The notes under the pieces are model-generated. The model worked only from the letters and a program-made list of their open reading frames with translations, was not told the DNA's origin and searched no databases. The translations under genes were made by a program, and so were the position numbers. Below are positions 43,019 through 51,771 of a stretch of DNA of 64,000 nucleotides, piece by piece (position 1 is the stretch's first letter; each line of letters starts with the position of its first letter). Source of the DNA: a virus. The stretch spans positions 1-64,000 of the IMG/VR virus record IMGVR_UViG_3300042559_002699. One strand, given 5' to 3'.

Positions 43019-43028
43019 CTTATATATC
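43019..43028 (-). promoter_or_regulatory. Second class B promoter motif before the peptidoglycan-binding gene
   Basis: Minus-strand GATATATAAG, 36 nt before the ATG, in tandem with the site at 43007-43015. Confidence 0.42.
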
Positions 43029-43090
43029 GATTTTCGATTCTTAAAAAATTAAAAACTTTTCCTTCATTTATTTTAAATTTCTTAATTTGA

Positions 43091-43100
43091 TTTATATATC
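43091..43100 (-). promoter_or_regulatory. Third class B motif, between the tRNA and the peptidoglycan-binding gene
   Basis: Minus-strand GATATATAAA, 108 nt before the ATG at 42982. The 272-bp gap between that gene and the tRNA (42983-43254) holds three such motifs, a hairpin and no ORF. Confidence 0.38.
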
Positions 43101-43214
43101 ACTCGAAAATAAAATGCAAAGAAAAGGATCAATCCTCTAATATCTTGCTATGGATTGATAATCTCTTTGCTGCTTAGTTCAATTTGAATTTATAAGGTAT
43201 CAGATTACACAGAA

Positions 43215-43238
43215 ATAGGATCCAGTTACGGATCCTAT
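43215..43238 (-). terminator. Hairpin downstream of the tRNA gene
   Basis: A perfect 9-bp stem (43215-43223 with 43230-43238), 6-base loop, 17 bp after the tRNA 3' end. On the minus strand only a short TTT follows, so it is a weak terminator or a processing structure. Confidence 0.45.
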
Positions 43239-43254
43239 ATTAGTTTTTAAAGAG

Positions 43255-43339
43255 CGGAGAGGGAGGGATTCGAACCCCCGGAAGTGTGACCTTCAACAGT
43301 TTTCAAGACTGCCGCATTAGACCGCTCTGCCACCTCTCC
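43255..43339 (-). tRNA. tRNA-Ser (anticodon TGA)
   Basis: Minus-strand 85-nt cloverleaf: acceptor GGAGAGG (43339-43333) pairs with CCTCTCC (43262-43256), discriminator G; D arm GCAGAGCGG...; anticodon loop CTTGAAA with anticodon TGA; a long variable arm (GAAGGTCACACTTCC), as expected for serine; T loop TTCGAAT. No CCA is encoded. It reads UCA (and UCN by wobble), codons common in an AT-rich genome. Confidence 0.95.
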
Positions 43340-43342
43340 TTA

Positions 43343-44041
43343 TTATATACCATCATCTAGGAATTTATTCATTTTCGATAAATCCATGGTTAGATTAATT
43401 GGTGTCGTTGGATCAAATAAATCCATAGTTGCAACTACTTTATCGTTTGTCTGTAGAGCTAGATCGTACATAGACTTTTTATCTGTCCCCACATTATAAA
43501 TTCCAGTAGCACCAGATTCTATCAGTCTTATTATCAAATCTCCTATCTTATCAACATAGTCAAAATTTCCTACTTGATTTATGTATGCCTTTGGATAAGT
43601 AAATGGGGTTTTTTTCTGTGTAGTCCTTATGACTAGATAATTTTTAGATCTCAATAAAACGTACCCCTCTCCAAGTAATTTAGTGTATCCATACCAATTT
43701 CTGGAATGGACAGGAACGTCATTTTCTGAAGCGTTATCTTTTGAAAAGGTATAGATATAATCTGTAGAGATATGAATTATTTTTTTATTTGAAGAGTTGC
43801 AAAAATCAATTAAATTTGCAACGCCTTCGTAGTTGATTTCCCAATGCAAATTCCTATCTTCTGAATAAGTGTCGGTATTTGCAATACAATTAACAACAAC
43901 ATCATATTCTTCCAATTTAGAAGAATATGAATCTAGATTAGAAAAATCGATTCCGTCTTTTTTCCTGCTTATAAAATCCCATTGGGTTTTATCTCTTAGA
44001 TAGCTTCCCAATAGACCATCGCCTAGAATAACTACTCTCAT
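43343..44041 (-). CDS. RmlD-like NAD(P)-dependent sugar reductase
   Basis: 232 residues, short-chain reductase of the dTDP-4-dehydrorhamnose reductase type. RVVILGDGLLGSYL is the Rossmann start, VVVNCIANTDTYSEDRN replaces the usual 'viNaaAyT.vd.aE', IIHISTDYIYTFSK is the catalytic STDYVF region and YGYTKLLGEGYV carries the Y-x-x-x-K pair. Shorter than RmlD (~290), with little of the C-terminal substrate domain. It overlaps the RfbH-like gene by 4 bp, so both probably act on the same deoxysugar nucleotide. Confidence 0.82.
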   Translation of the reverse strand: MRVVILGDGLLGSYLRDKTQWDFISRKKDGIDFSNLDSYSSKLEEYDVVVNCIANTDTYSEDRNLHWEINYEGVANLIDFCNSSNKKIIHISTDYIYTFSKDNASENDVPVHSRNWYGYTKLLGEGYVLLRSKNYLVIRTTQKKTPFTYPKAYINQVGNFDYVDKIGDLIIRLIESGATGIYNVGTDKKSMYDLALQTNDKVVATMDLFDPTTPINLTMDLSKMNKFLDDGI

Positions 44042-45324
44042 TTAAAATTTTTAACAACCTCTTCAATGTAATCGAAAACTACCTCTGTATAGTGGGGAGC
44101 TGCTCCTATGAAGAAAACCTTATCAAGAACTTTATTTGCCTCTGGGTAGTTATTAAAATCATCTAGGAATTTGTAACCAGGATGAAGTAAAATATTACCA
44201 GCAAAATAATTTCTGGTTTGAATTTTATTGGCTTCTAAGTAATCAACAAGTCTGTGTTTTAGTCCTTCTTCTTCGCAAATAAACGGGGTACCGAACCAAC
44301 AAACATCTGATTTTGCATGAGTTTGAACCGGTTTTATCCCCTTAATATTGGAGATGAAAATTTCTTCTATTCGGCTCTTAGATTTTTTCCTGTTTTCTTC
44401 TATTTCGTCTATCTTCTCAAGTTGAACTTGTCCTATAGCACCTTGAAGATCTAAAGGCTTTAGATTGTATCCCATATTAGAAAAGACATATTTGTGATCC
44501 ACAATTCCGTCATAAGATTCTAACCAGTTGTCAAATCTCTTTCCACAAGTCCCACAAGAAAGTAGATTAGCAGATCCAACACAATAGCAGTCTCTGCCCC
44601 ACCATGAAATACTAACAAGAAGCTTTTTAATTTCCTCGTCATTTGTGCAGATCATTCCACCTTCTCCAGTAGAAATATGGTGTGCCGGGTAGAAAGAATT
44701 TGAGAAAGCAACATAGTATTCATTTAGGTATTTTCCATCCCACTTACTTCCTAAAGAATCACAATTGTCGCCTATAATTTTAAGATTATGTTTCTCTGCA
44801 ATTCTTAGAATTTCATCCATGTCTGGAGGATTACCCAGAACAGGAGAAACGAAAATTCCCTTTGTTTTTGGAGTGATTTTTTCCTCGATTCTGCTGACAT
44901 CAAAATTTAAGGTTTCCCATTCGATATCAACAAATACAGGTTTTAATCTATTCTGGTGCAAAACAGAAATGGTTGTTGGAAATCCAACTGGGGAAACTAT
45001 AATTTCGTCATCGTCTTCCCAGCCAAATCTAGTCTTCAAAGCAGTTATCATAACAAGATTTGCAGAACTGCCTGAATTTACCATGTGAGAATGCTGTACA
45101 TTAAATCTTTTGCTGAACTTTCTTTCAAACAAAAAGACTTTTTCCCCTGCTGTTATCCATCTTCCATTAAGCAAAGAGTCTATAGCTGCTTCTGCTTCTC
45201 TATTGTCCCAATATGGACCTGAATAATAGATGGGGGTTTTTCCGGGCTTGAACTCTTTGGAGTTGTATATGTAGGGGGAAACGTGATTTCCCACCAGACT
45301 TTTAATACTTTCTTGGTTTATCAT
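44038..45324 (-). CDS. RfbH/DdhC-like 3-dehydrase (iron-sulfur, PMP-dependent)
   Basis: 428 residues, fold type I aminotransferase superfamily. Instead of the PLP lysine it has FYPAHHISTGEGG (His215-216), the hallmark of CDP-4-keto-6-deoxyglucose 3-dehydrase (E1). Cysteines fitting the [2Fe-2S] site are present: Cys188 in DNCDSLGS, then CYC (246, 248) and CGTC (257, 260), followed by GKRFDNW. The enzyme removes the C3 hydroxyl on the way to 3,6-dideoxyhexoses. Partner reductase E3 is not seen in the window and may come from the host. Confidence 0.88.
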   Translation of the reverse strand: MINQESIKSLVGNHVSPYIYNSKEFKPGKTPIYYSGPYWDNREAEAAIDSLLNGRWITAGEKVFLFERKFSKRFNVQHSHMVNSGSSANLVMITALKTRFGWEDDDEIIVSPVGFPTTISVLHQNRLKPVFVDIEWETLNFDVSRIEEKITPKTKGIFVSPVLGNPPDMDEILRIAEKHNLKIIGDNCDSLGSKWDGKYLNEYYVAFSNSFYPAHHISTGEGGMICTNDEEIKKLLVSISWWGRDCYCVGSANLLSCGTCGKRFDNWLESYDGIVDHKYVFSNMGYNLKPLDLQGAIGQVQLEKIDEIEENRKKSKSRIEEIFISNIKGIKPVQTHAKSDVCWFGTPFICEEEGLKHRLVDYLEANKIQTRNYFAGNILLHPGYKFLDDFNNYPEANKVLDKVFFIGAAPHYTEVVFDYIEEVVKNFK

Positions 45325-45383
45325 TTTTTTGAATTTGTATAGATTATCTTAGATAAAATTTCAGGAATAATTTCAGGAAATTA

Positions 45384-46247
45384 TTATTTTTTTATCATGT
45401 GATTAAATTTAGGTAGATTTTCGGTAATATATGAAGGGTATGATGAATCTATCCACACTGTCGAAAGAGTACTTCGAAAGAAAGGATCTATATTATTATT
45501 TATATTGTTCTCTATAGATTGTAATACATTTGCATTTAGCATTTCCTGAGCGGAATAGGATGTTATCTTAGTTCTTACTTTTTCTGGACCTCCCATAAAA
45601 CTAAAATGCCATCCTCCATTTTCAATTTCTTGATTTTTCTGAGCCCTTAATTGATTAAGAGAAAATTCCTTTAATCTTTTAAAAGACCCCATAGAAGATC
45701 CTCTCCAGTTTTTTTCCTTGAGAACATTTAAATAATAATAATAAGTAGTCTGTAAAAAATCATAGAACAAATCTGGGTTATAAAAGGTCTTTAAAGATTT
45801 TAGAATTTCAGGATTTGGAATTTCGTCGCAATCTGAAAAAATTATAATATCATCGTCTTCGCAGAACTCAAATCCTCTTCTGACACATTCTTTTTGGTAA
45901 AAATCCCTCCCATAATGAATCTCGTGGTTTATATTAAAACAACTTTGATTTTTTATAAATCCACTTATCCTATTAACTTCTAGAGAATCAAAATCAGAAC
46001 CTAATAAATCTTCTCCCAGATCAGTGAAATTATTAGGGGTATCTTCTATTTTCAAATGTATGATTTTTGGTAGAAATTTTTTGAATCTTTCTTTATTTTC
46101 TTCAAAATAATAGGGTTTAGGATTTCCAGTGTGTGTTACGGAGGATTCTACTATTATAAAATAATCAACATGGGGATCCAGGGTATTTAATCTAATTTCT
46201 AGTATGTCAAGCTCGTTAAAGAAACAAAATCCGTCAAAAATTCTCAT
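45384..46247 (-). CDS. Glycosyltransferase family 17-like
   Basis: 287 residues. It opens RIFDGFCFFNELDILEIRLNTLDPHVDYFIIVESSVTHTG, broken here by the family's E-x-x-x-L-x-x-R pattern, then YFEENKERF, DDIIIFSDCDEIPNP (metal motif) and WHFSFMGG. This is the signature of GT17, known from animal beta-1,4-mannosyl-glycoprotein GlcNAc-transferase and found in some giant viruses and phages. Probably adds GlcNAc-type sugar; donor not certain. Overlaps the next fucosyltransferase-like gene by 4 bp. In-frame start ATG. Confidence 0.85.
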   Translation of the reverse strand: MRIFDGFCFFNELDILEIRLNTLDPHVDYFIIVESSVTHTGNPKPYYFEENKERFKKFLPKIIHLKIEDTPNNFTDLGEDLLGSDFDSLEVNRISGFIKNQSCFNINHEIHYGRDFYQKECVRRGFEFCEDDDIIIFSDCDEIPNPEILKSLKTFYNPDLFYDFLQTTYYYYLNVLKEKNWRGSSMGSFKRLKEFSLNQLRAQKNQEIENGGWHFSFMGGPEKVRTKITSYSAQEMLNANVLQSIENNINNNIDPFFRSTLSTVWIDSSYPSYITENLPKFNHMIKK

Positions 46248-47155
46248 ATAATATTTTTTAATTTATAGTAATCTAAAGCTTCTTTTTTACAAGTTTCGTA
46301 GTCAGATAGAGATCCTTCTCTATCAAGATATGTGAATCCTCTGGTATAAGATTCCCCAGTTGCCCAGTACCCATCACTAACATTGTGTCTTGCCCAATAT
46401 TTTGGAGCTATGATTTTTTCTGCCCTGGTGTTTAACCATCCTGCCCACCATCCAAAAGTAGAGTTGGATAAAATTACCCATTTTGATTGATTAACTGTAT
46501 AAAAATCTAATCCAATCTCTCCGTGTACAGTCGGAATGTCAAATGGCATAAACGAGGAAGCGCATCCCGGATCGTCTGTGACAATTACGAATTTCATTTG
46601 AGGATTTAGAGAAAGCATATGATTTATAGAGTCCCTCCAATATTCTCTTCTTAGAATTACATTACTAAGGCCCCTATATTCTCCACCTCTGAAATTTATA
46701 ACACAGGTATTTTCATCAAGAACAATTCCCATTTTTTCCATCTCCAAATCAAACTTATTCTTGTATTCGTTCCTGATGCTGAACCATTTTAATATCTCTT
46801 CCTTCCTTTCTATCAAATAATCTTCACATTGATAAATTCCTCCCAATGCTCCATTATCTCCTATCATTCGAGTCCCATCTGGAATCTGATAAACTCTAGG
46901 ATCTAAAAAAGTGATATTGACATCATCTATGTGTCTATATGTTGTCCATTTTTCATGAAAGTCTACAAATTCACCTTCTGGAAATTTCCCAAAATCCACA
47001 TCCATAAAATACATTTGGTTCATCCCATTGTGATAGTCATGCGAGGGAGAAGGATTTATCCCCCATTCATATCCAAGTTTTTCGGATATGGCTCTACATA
47101 CAGCATATTGCCACATGTGATTTCCTAAGTTACCTGTTAAATTTGTTGTTATCAT
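46244..47155 (-). CDS. GT11-like alpha-1,2-fucosyltransferase homolog
   Basis: 303 residues. LTGNLGNHMWQYAVCRAIS is the GT11 N-terminal motif (G-x-L-G-N-x-x-x-x-Y), VINFRGGEYRG stands in for the H-x-R-x-G-D-Y donor-binding motif, and ILSNSTFGWWAGWLN is the third motif. The change of HVRRGDY to NFRGGEY suggests an altered donor. A second, more canonical GT11 lies at 56701-57549. Start ATG overlaps a possible 22-codon ORF by a TGA/ATG junction. Confidence 0.78.
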   Translation of the reverse strand: MITTNLTGNLGNHMWQYAVCRAISEKLGYEWGINPSPSHDYHNGMNQMYFMDVDFGKFPEGEFVDFHEKWTTYRHIDDVNITFLDPRVYQIPDGTRMIGDNGALGGIYQCEDYLIERKEEILKWFSIRNEYKNKFDLEMEKMGIVLDENTCVINFRGGEYRGLSNVILRREYWRDSINHMLSLNPQMKFVIVTDDPGCASSFMPFDIPTVHGEIGLDFYTVNQSKWVILSNSTFGWWAGWLNTRAEKIIAPKYWARHNVSDGYWATGESYTRGFTYLDREGSLSDYETCKKEALDYYKLKNII

Positions 47156-47220
47156 AAGATCCTATTTTTCCTTAGTAAATTACTTGATCTTTGTCCGTTG
47201 TATATTTCTGTTACTCCCAT
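47152..47220 (-). CDS. Possible 22-residue ORF
   Basis: ATG at 47220 opens 22 codons (start GVTEIYNGQRSSN) ending in a TGA that overlaps the next ATG. The 72-bp gap it fills is otherwise empty. It may be the worn C-terminal end of a lost gene, a leader peptide coupling translation, or chance. Confidence 0.2.
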   Translation of the reverse strand: MGVTEIYNGQRSSNLLRKNRIL

Positions 47221-47227
47221 TATATTA

Positions 47228-48187
47228 TTAGATCACACCGCAAAGCTTTAAGAAATCATGAACTTTCTCTTCGTGCATCACACTGTCATAGGAATTATAA
47301 GAAATCCCCTCTTCTCTAATTATTTCATCTGTAATAAGATAGTTTTCGTGATCTTCAGTACGCAACCACTCTTCGGAAGATATCATTTCCTCGTGTAATT
47401 TTTCACCTTTTCGTATTCCTACAACTTTCAATTTAATGTCTGAATTTGGATGATATTCTGATATTAAAGCATTTGCGATATCTATTATCTTAAATGATTG
47501 TACTTTAGGTATTGCTATCTTACCGTGTGATATGGGACTGTAGTATGCCCATTCTATTAGCTTAGCTGCTGATTCCAGTGTTAATAAAAATCTTGTCATA
47601 CGTAAATCTGTGATGGGTAGTTCTGTTACTCCATCTTTTAATAGCTGCTTAAAGTATGGAATAACAGAACCTGTAGATTCCAAAACGTTTCCATATCGAA
47701 CTAAGCAAACTTTTATATCCGTTTGTTTTTTTGCAAATTCAATATACAATCTTTCAGAGATTGCTTTACACATTCCGTAGATGTTTACCGGTTTACACGC
47801 TTTATCAGATGATACATAAATCAAAGTCTCTATAGTATGCTTACTACGTCTCACAGCCTCTAACAAGTTTTGATGCCCAATTATATTCACGTTAACCGAT
47901 TCGTATGGGTTTATTTCACACACAGGAACGTGCTTCAACGCAGCTGCGTTTATGATTATATCTGGTCTATAATCTTCTATAGCGTTTAGGATACAATCTT
48001 TATCCTTAACGTCTCCGATCATAAAACTAACGTTTTCTTTGTTTACCCAATCTGAAGATATTAAATTGACTTGTTTGTGTTCGTCCCTACTCAATACTTT
48101 GATTTGATTCACGTTTTGATAGAGCCCTATTAGAGTTTTTCCAAGAGCTCCGCTTCCTCCTATTAGGAGTATTTTTTTATTTTTCAT
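47228..48187 (-). CDS. UDP-N-acetylhexosamine 4,6-dehydratase, PseB/CapD-like
   Basis: 319 residues. Rossmann start KILLIGGSGALGKTL; INAAALKHVPVCEINPYE and YVSSDKACKPVNIYGMCKA are the hallmark motifs (dehydratase AALKHVP and the SDKA.kP.n.yG..K catalytic run); RYGNVLESTGSVIP and MTRFLLTLE follow. Size matches single-domain PseB rather than membrane-bound CapD. Makes the 4-keto-6-deoxy intermediate from UDP-GlcNAc (or a relative). Next to an acyltransferase and an aminotransferase, together forming a full amino-dideoxysugar set. Confidence 0.9.
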   Translation of the reverse strand: MKNKKILLIGGSGALGKTLIGLYQNVNQIKVLSRDEHKQVNLISSDWVNKENVSFMIGDVKDKDCILNAIEDYRPDIIINAAALKHVPVCEINPYESVNVNIIGHQNLLEAVRRSKHTIETLIYVSSDKACKPVNIYGMCKAISERLYIEFAKKQTDIKVCLVRYGNVLESTGSVIPYFKQLLKDGVTELPITDLRMTRFLLTLESAAKLIEWAYYSPISHGKIAIPKVQSFKIIDIANALISEYHPNSDIKLKVVGIRKGEKLHEEMISSEEWLRTEDHENYLITDEIIREEGISYNSYDSVMHEEKVHDFLKLCGVI

Positions 48188-48199
48188 GATTTTTTATTT

Positions 48200-49069
48200 T
48201 TATATGATACGAAATCTAGCTTTATTATTATAAATAGATTTATAAAATGTTCTTTCTAAGAGACTATTTTTTTTGGTAAGTGTCTTGTCCAATACATTAA
48301 ATAAACTGACAACATATTCGTTTGGTATCGAAAATCCCCCATTGATAAAAAAAATTAACATCTCTTTATCTTCGGTAGATTTGACGGTAAAGTATCCCGA
48401 TTCGATTTGATTGTCAATTTCGTATTTTTTACCGATACAAAAAATCTCACTCCATTCAAGTAGCATTTTTAATTTATCAACAGGATAGATCTCTTTCCAA
48501 GCTTTTATTTTATCATTAATAGTGGCTGGTGTTCCTGAGTATACCTTTTCGATTTCCGAGTCCTTTGTTACTATGGATCCTATTAAAAAAACTGATTTTT
48601 TTCTTAAACAAACCCCTGGAGAAACTGTACAGCTTCCAACTAACCAAACATCGTCTTCGATGTTTGTCTTACTGTCTCCAAACAATAAGCATCCCTCTAT
48701 TAATTCACCGCTAGCAACGTGTGTCCATATTTGAGAATACATTCCAACTCTAACCCCGTTAGCTATAGAAAGTCCTCCGGATCCATCTAAAATTGTATTT
48801 TGACCGAACCAACAATTATGACCAATGTCAATCTTTTTACCAACCATAACTAGCATGTCGTTATGAAAAACATTCCAATCTCCTATACTCAGTGGATTTT
48901 CCCCTATTAAGATTCTTGTATTATCGTTGATAATGTTATTATCTCCGATTACAACGGATGGCTTGTTATTTTCGTCAAGGTACTTGATTTGTACATTTTT
49001 CCCAACGTGATTAAATTTTCCGAGCTGAATATATGGATCTATGAATGAAGTACTGTGAATGTTATTCAT
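48200..49069 (-). CDS. Hexapeptide-repeat acyltransferase
   Basis: 289 residues. Residues 1-190 are a left-handed beta-helix with many [I/V]G-x-x-x-x-I repeats (VVIGDNNIINDNTRI, DIGHNCWFGQNTILDG, GVRVGMYSQIW, NIEDDVWLVGSCTVSPG) and end GTPATI. The last ~90 residues are an extra helical domain of unknown role. Probably N- or O-acylates the sugar made by the neighbouring dehydratase and aminotransferase. Overlaps the aminotransferase gene by 8 bp. Confidence 0.82.
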   Translation of the reverse strand: MNNIHSTSFIDPYIQLGKFNHVGKNVQIKYLDENNKPSVVIGDNNIINDNTRILIGENPLSIGDWNVFHNDMLVMVGKKIDIGHNCWFGQNTILDGSGGLSIANGVRVGMYSQIWTHVASGELIEGCLLFGDSKTNIEDDVWLVGSCTVSPGVCLRKKSVFLIGSIVTKDSEIEKVYSGTPATINDKIKAWKEIYPVDKLKMLLEWSEIFCIGKKYEIDNQIESGYFTVKSTEDKEMLIFFINGGFSIPNEYVVSLFNVLDKTLTKKNSLLERTFYKSIYNNKARFRII

Positions 49070-50207
49070 TGTGTAGAATTTTAATTAGTGTATTGGTTAT
49101 GAAATTAATATCTTCTGAATTTAACCACCACCCACACGGAAGAGATAGCTGATGCTCGTAAAAATACTTTGTATGTGGTAGGTCTGTTTTACTATCTTCA
49201 AAACACTGATATCCATCACATGGAATATGTACTAACCCTGCAGCTATGCCTTGTTTGTTCATTTTTTCTAAAACATCATTACGATTAATACTTTCATCCA
49301 GTATTACAGTGTATACCCAATATGTCGGTTGTGTATTTTTATTAATTTTTAAAGGTTTTATGTGTGGATTGTCTTTAAATAAATTATCATAAATATTTGC
49401 ATTATCGATGTGAGATTGTATTATGTTATCAATATGGGGAATTTGGGACAATCCAATAGCAGCCGATACGTTATTCATATGAAACTTATATCCAGCTTCC
49501 AATATATTTACTTCCCATCTCTGACCTTTCCACTCACCCTTTTCATTTTTAGTAGCATCTCTATCAATACCAAACCATTTTAATTTTTTAGCCCTTTCAA
49601 AATCCTGTTCAGATTTGCAGATCAAAGCTCCTCCATCCCCGGTAGTTATATGCTTAATAGCTTGAAAACTAAAACAAGTATAGTCTGCATAGTGGCATAT
49701 GGACTCTCCATTATACTTTGCGCCAAAGGAATGTGCTGCATCTTGTATAAGTTTGATGCCATGTTTTTTGCAGATTGCTTGTAGCATTTCCAAATCACAC
49801 GGAATACCAGCCCAATTCACACACAGAATAGCTTTGGTTTTTTTGGTGATTAATGACTCTATCTTCAACGGGTCTATGTTTCCTGTTTTGTAATCAATAT
49901 CACACCAAACTACTTTTGCTGCTAAATTAGATATTGGGGTGACAGTAGCAACACACGTCATCGACGTCGTAATAACTTCATCATTAGGAGAAACCCCAGC
50001 CAATTTTAATGCTAACGTAAGTGCTGATGTACAGCTATTTAATAAAACTACATTTTTATGGTTTAGATAATTATTTAAAAAATCGGTAAATTGTGTTACG
50101 CACTCACCTTCATTCAAAAAACCACTAGTTAATACCGTTTTTAAATTTTCTAAAGCTCCATCTACATCGACATGAACCTTGAATATAGGATAATTTTTTA
50201 CTTCCAT
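49062..50207 (-). CDS. DegT/DnrJ/EryC1-type sugar aminotransferase
   Basis: 381 residues, full length. VVLLNSCTSALTLAL, DEVITTSMTCVATVTPI, IQDAAHSFGAKYNG (Asp binding the PLP ring) and CFSFQAIKHITTGDGGALI, where Lys in AIKH is the Schiff-base lysine, then YKFHMNNVSAAIG. It transaminates a 4-keto (or 3-keto) sugar nucleotide, fitting the 4,6-dehydratase two genes downstream. Differs from the shortened copy at 23896-24540. Confidence 0.9.
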   Translation of the reverse strand: MEVKNYPIFKVHVDVDGALENLKTVLTSGFLNEGECVTQFTDFLNNYLNHKNVVLLNSCTSALTLALKLAGVSPNDEVITTSMTCVATVTPISNLAAKVVWCDIDYKTGNIDPLKIESLITKKTKAILCVNWAGIPCDLEMLQAICKKHGIKLIQDAAHSFGAKYNGESICHYADYTCFSFQAIKHITTGDGGALICKSEQDFERAKKLKWFGIDRDATKNEKGEWKGQRWEVNILEAGYKFHMNNVSAAIGLSQIPHIDNIIQSHIDNANIYDNLFKDNPHIKPLKINKNTQPTYWVYTVILDESINRNDVLEKMNKQGIAAGLVHIPCDGYQCFEDSKTDLPHTKYFYEHQLSLPCGWWLNSEDINFITNTLIKILHNE

Positions 50208-50211
50208 ATTT

Positions 50212-50952
50212 TTATTTTTTAATATCTTTTATTTGTGACCTTTTAACACCTTCGATTCCAACTTCAACAGAATCGGTAGGTCTTGCAACGAATAGAGCTT
50301 TATATCGATCGGTAGAACTATCATTTGCTAAAATAGAGAATGTAATTAACTTTCTTTCTGATTTTACAGTTGGTACACCATGGTAGGAAGTATCGCTGTT
50401 TAAAAAAGCAACAAACCTATTTGAGATAGGTTCAATTTCATGCATACAAGTTGACATATCATCGGACCAGACTTCTAAACAACCGCCATCATTTTCTTTA
50501 TTATAGTTCTCATTCAGATACAATAAACAAGTTACCTCTTTACGCATTCCTGAATTAGGTGATTTTCTAGCATCACTATGAATCAATTGGAATGAATTTG
50601 GAAGCATTGTTCTCATACCTGACCATCTCATATGCTCATCTGGAAATAGGTTTTGTAAATTTAAAAGGTTAGATATCCTTTCTGTAAACTCTTTTGTGTG
50701 GATATAACTCATAACATTGCTAATGAATTCAGGCATTTCCCCTACTTTACTAATTCCTAGCATACCCTGTTCTAATATATTCTTTTTACCGTCTATTTCA
50801 GGGTGTCCAACATACCAAGCATCATTTTCATAAGATGGCCATGCATCTTTAATACCTTTCAAAGTATGTTCTTTTAAAAAATTATCAATAATCCATATAT
50901 CATACGGATCACTAATCTTTTGCACATTCAAATTTGTATTTATAATATCCAT
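50212..50952 (-). CDS. 2-oxoglutarate/Fe(II)-dependent oxygenase
   Basis: 246 residues. The iron triad is His125 and Asp127 (LIHSDARK) and His191 (SYHGVPT), with Arg200 in the position that binds 2-oxoglutarate. LLYLNENYNKENDGGCLEVW is the prolyl-hydroxylase-type strand region, split by D-G-G. The family hydroxylates proteins, sugars or small molecules. Within a glycan island it may hydroxylate a protein acceptor or a sugar; phages often carry such genes without known targets. Confidence 0.87.
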   Translation of the reverse strand: MDIINTNLNVQKISDPYDIWIIDNFLKEHTLKGIKDAWPSYENDAWYVGHPEIDGKKNILEQGMLGISKVGEMPEFISNVMSYIHTKEFTERISNLLNLQNLFPDEHMRWSGMRTMLPNSFQLIHSDARKSPNSGMRKEVTCLLYLNENYNKENDGGCLEVWSDDMSTCMHEIEPISNRFVAFLNSDTSYHGVPTVKSERKLITFSILANDSSTDRYKALFVARPTDSVEVGIEGVKRSQIKDIKK

Positions 50953-50955
50953 AAT

Positions 50956-51771
50956 CTACAAAGTTTGTTGATTTCTAAAAAAGTTTAAAGCATGAAAGTC
51001 TTCTACATCGTTGTGGTTGTGTTCAAAAAAACCTTCAATCGTACTCCTATACTGATCACCCTCTGGACGAGTTCTATTACATTTATTAAGCCATTCTGGT
51101 AGAGTCTTTGTATAATAGTGGTTTAGTTGTGCTGTATCGTATGATACCTTTCTTGAGCAATTCAAAATAGTTGAAGTACCTATGCCTACTACACCATCTA
51201 CATCAATCCATTCTTCATCGTGTACCATATGAACCCCATGCTTATCAAAGTTTTCGTGTAATTTGCATATTGGTCCAACATGATAGTAGGTGTGAGTATA
51301 AGGTTTACCCCATCTTTTAGTAAATCTTTCCAATACACTTGCGTTGTTCGGATCAAACTCGGTATGACCATTATCACCAAATTGTGCTAGATTGATTACA
51401 ACTTGTCTTTGGGGAACGTTGTCAAATTTAGCAATAAACTCTTTGACATCGTTCGTTTGCTTCAATACCAGAAACCCGTCGACATCAATAAAAGCAGCCC
51501 ATTCAAATTGATCGTGATATGTTTTTCCAAAATGAGTGTAAGCCATAGCAATTCTATTTGATAACCATGGGGTGTTATCCATATCACCTGGGGAATCTAT
51601 ATCCCACTCTAAAAGATGAACTCTTTCATCCAAGTCTTCACTATTAAATCTCCAATTGTTTTGATAGATGAATATACTATCAAATCCTAATTTCAAATGA
51701 TAATCGATCCACTCTTGAATATACAAGTCTTCATCTTTTGCCATTGTCACCAATGCTATTTTTTTCTTCAT
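50956..51771 (-). CDS. Glycosyltransferase family 92-like
   Basis: 271 residues. IALVTMAKDEDLYIQEWIDYHLKLGFDSIFIYQNN is the GT92/Glyco_tranf_2_4 N-terminal pattern, AFIDVDGFLVL the metal motif (DVDGF), and LNHYYTKTLPEWLNKCNR the C-terminal H-Y-x-x-K...W motif of the group. Animal members add galactose to fucose or N-glycan cores, while many bacterial members sit in capsule loci. Exact sugar unknown. Confidence 0.83.
   Translation of the reverse strand: MKKKIALVTMAKDEDLYIQEWIDYHLKLGFDSIFIYQNNWRFNSEDLDERVHLLEWDIDSPGDMDNTPWLSNRIAMAYTHFGKTYHDQFEWAAFIDVDGFLVLKQTNDVKEFIAKFDNVPQRQVVINLAQFGDNGHTEFDPNNASVLERFTKRWGKPYTHTYYHVGPICKLHENFDKHGVHMVHDEEWIDVDGVVGIGTSTILNCSRKVSYDTAQLNHYYTKTLPEWLNKCNRTRPEGDQYRSTIEGFFEHNHNDVEDFHALNFFRNQQTL

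Noticed and set aside
43129-43158. Possible second tRNA or RNA hairpin (TCAATCC...GGATTGA)
   Set aside because: Only a 7-bp stem around a 16-base loop; no acceptor, T loop or anticodon arm can be drawn.
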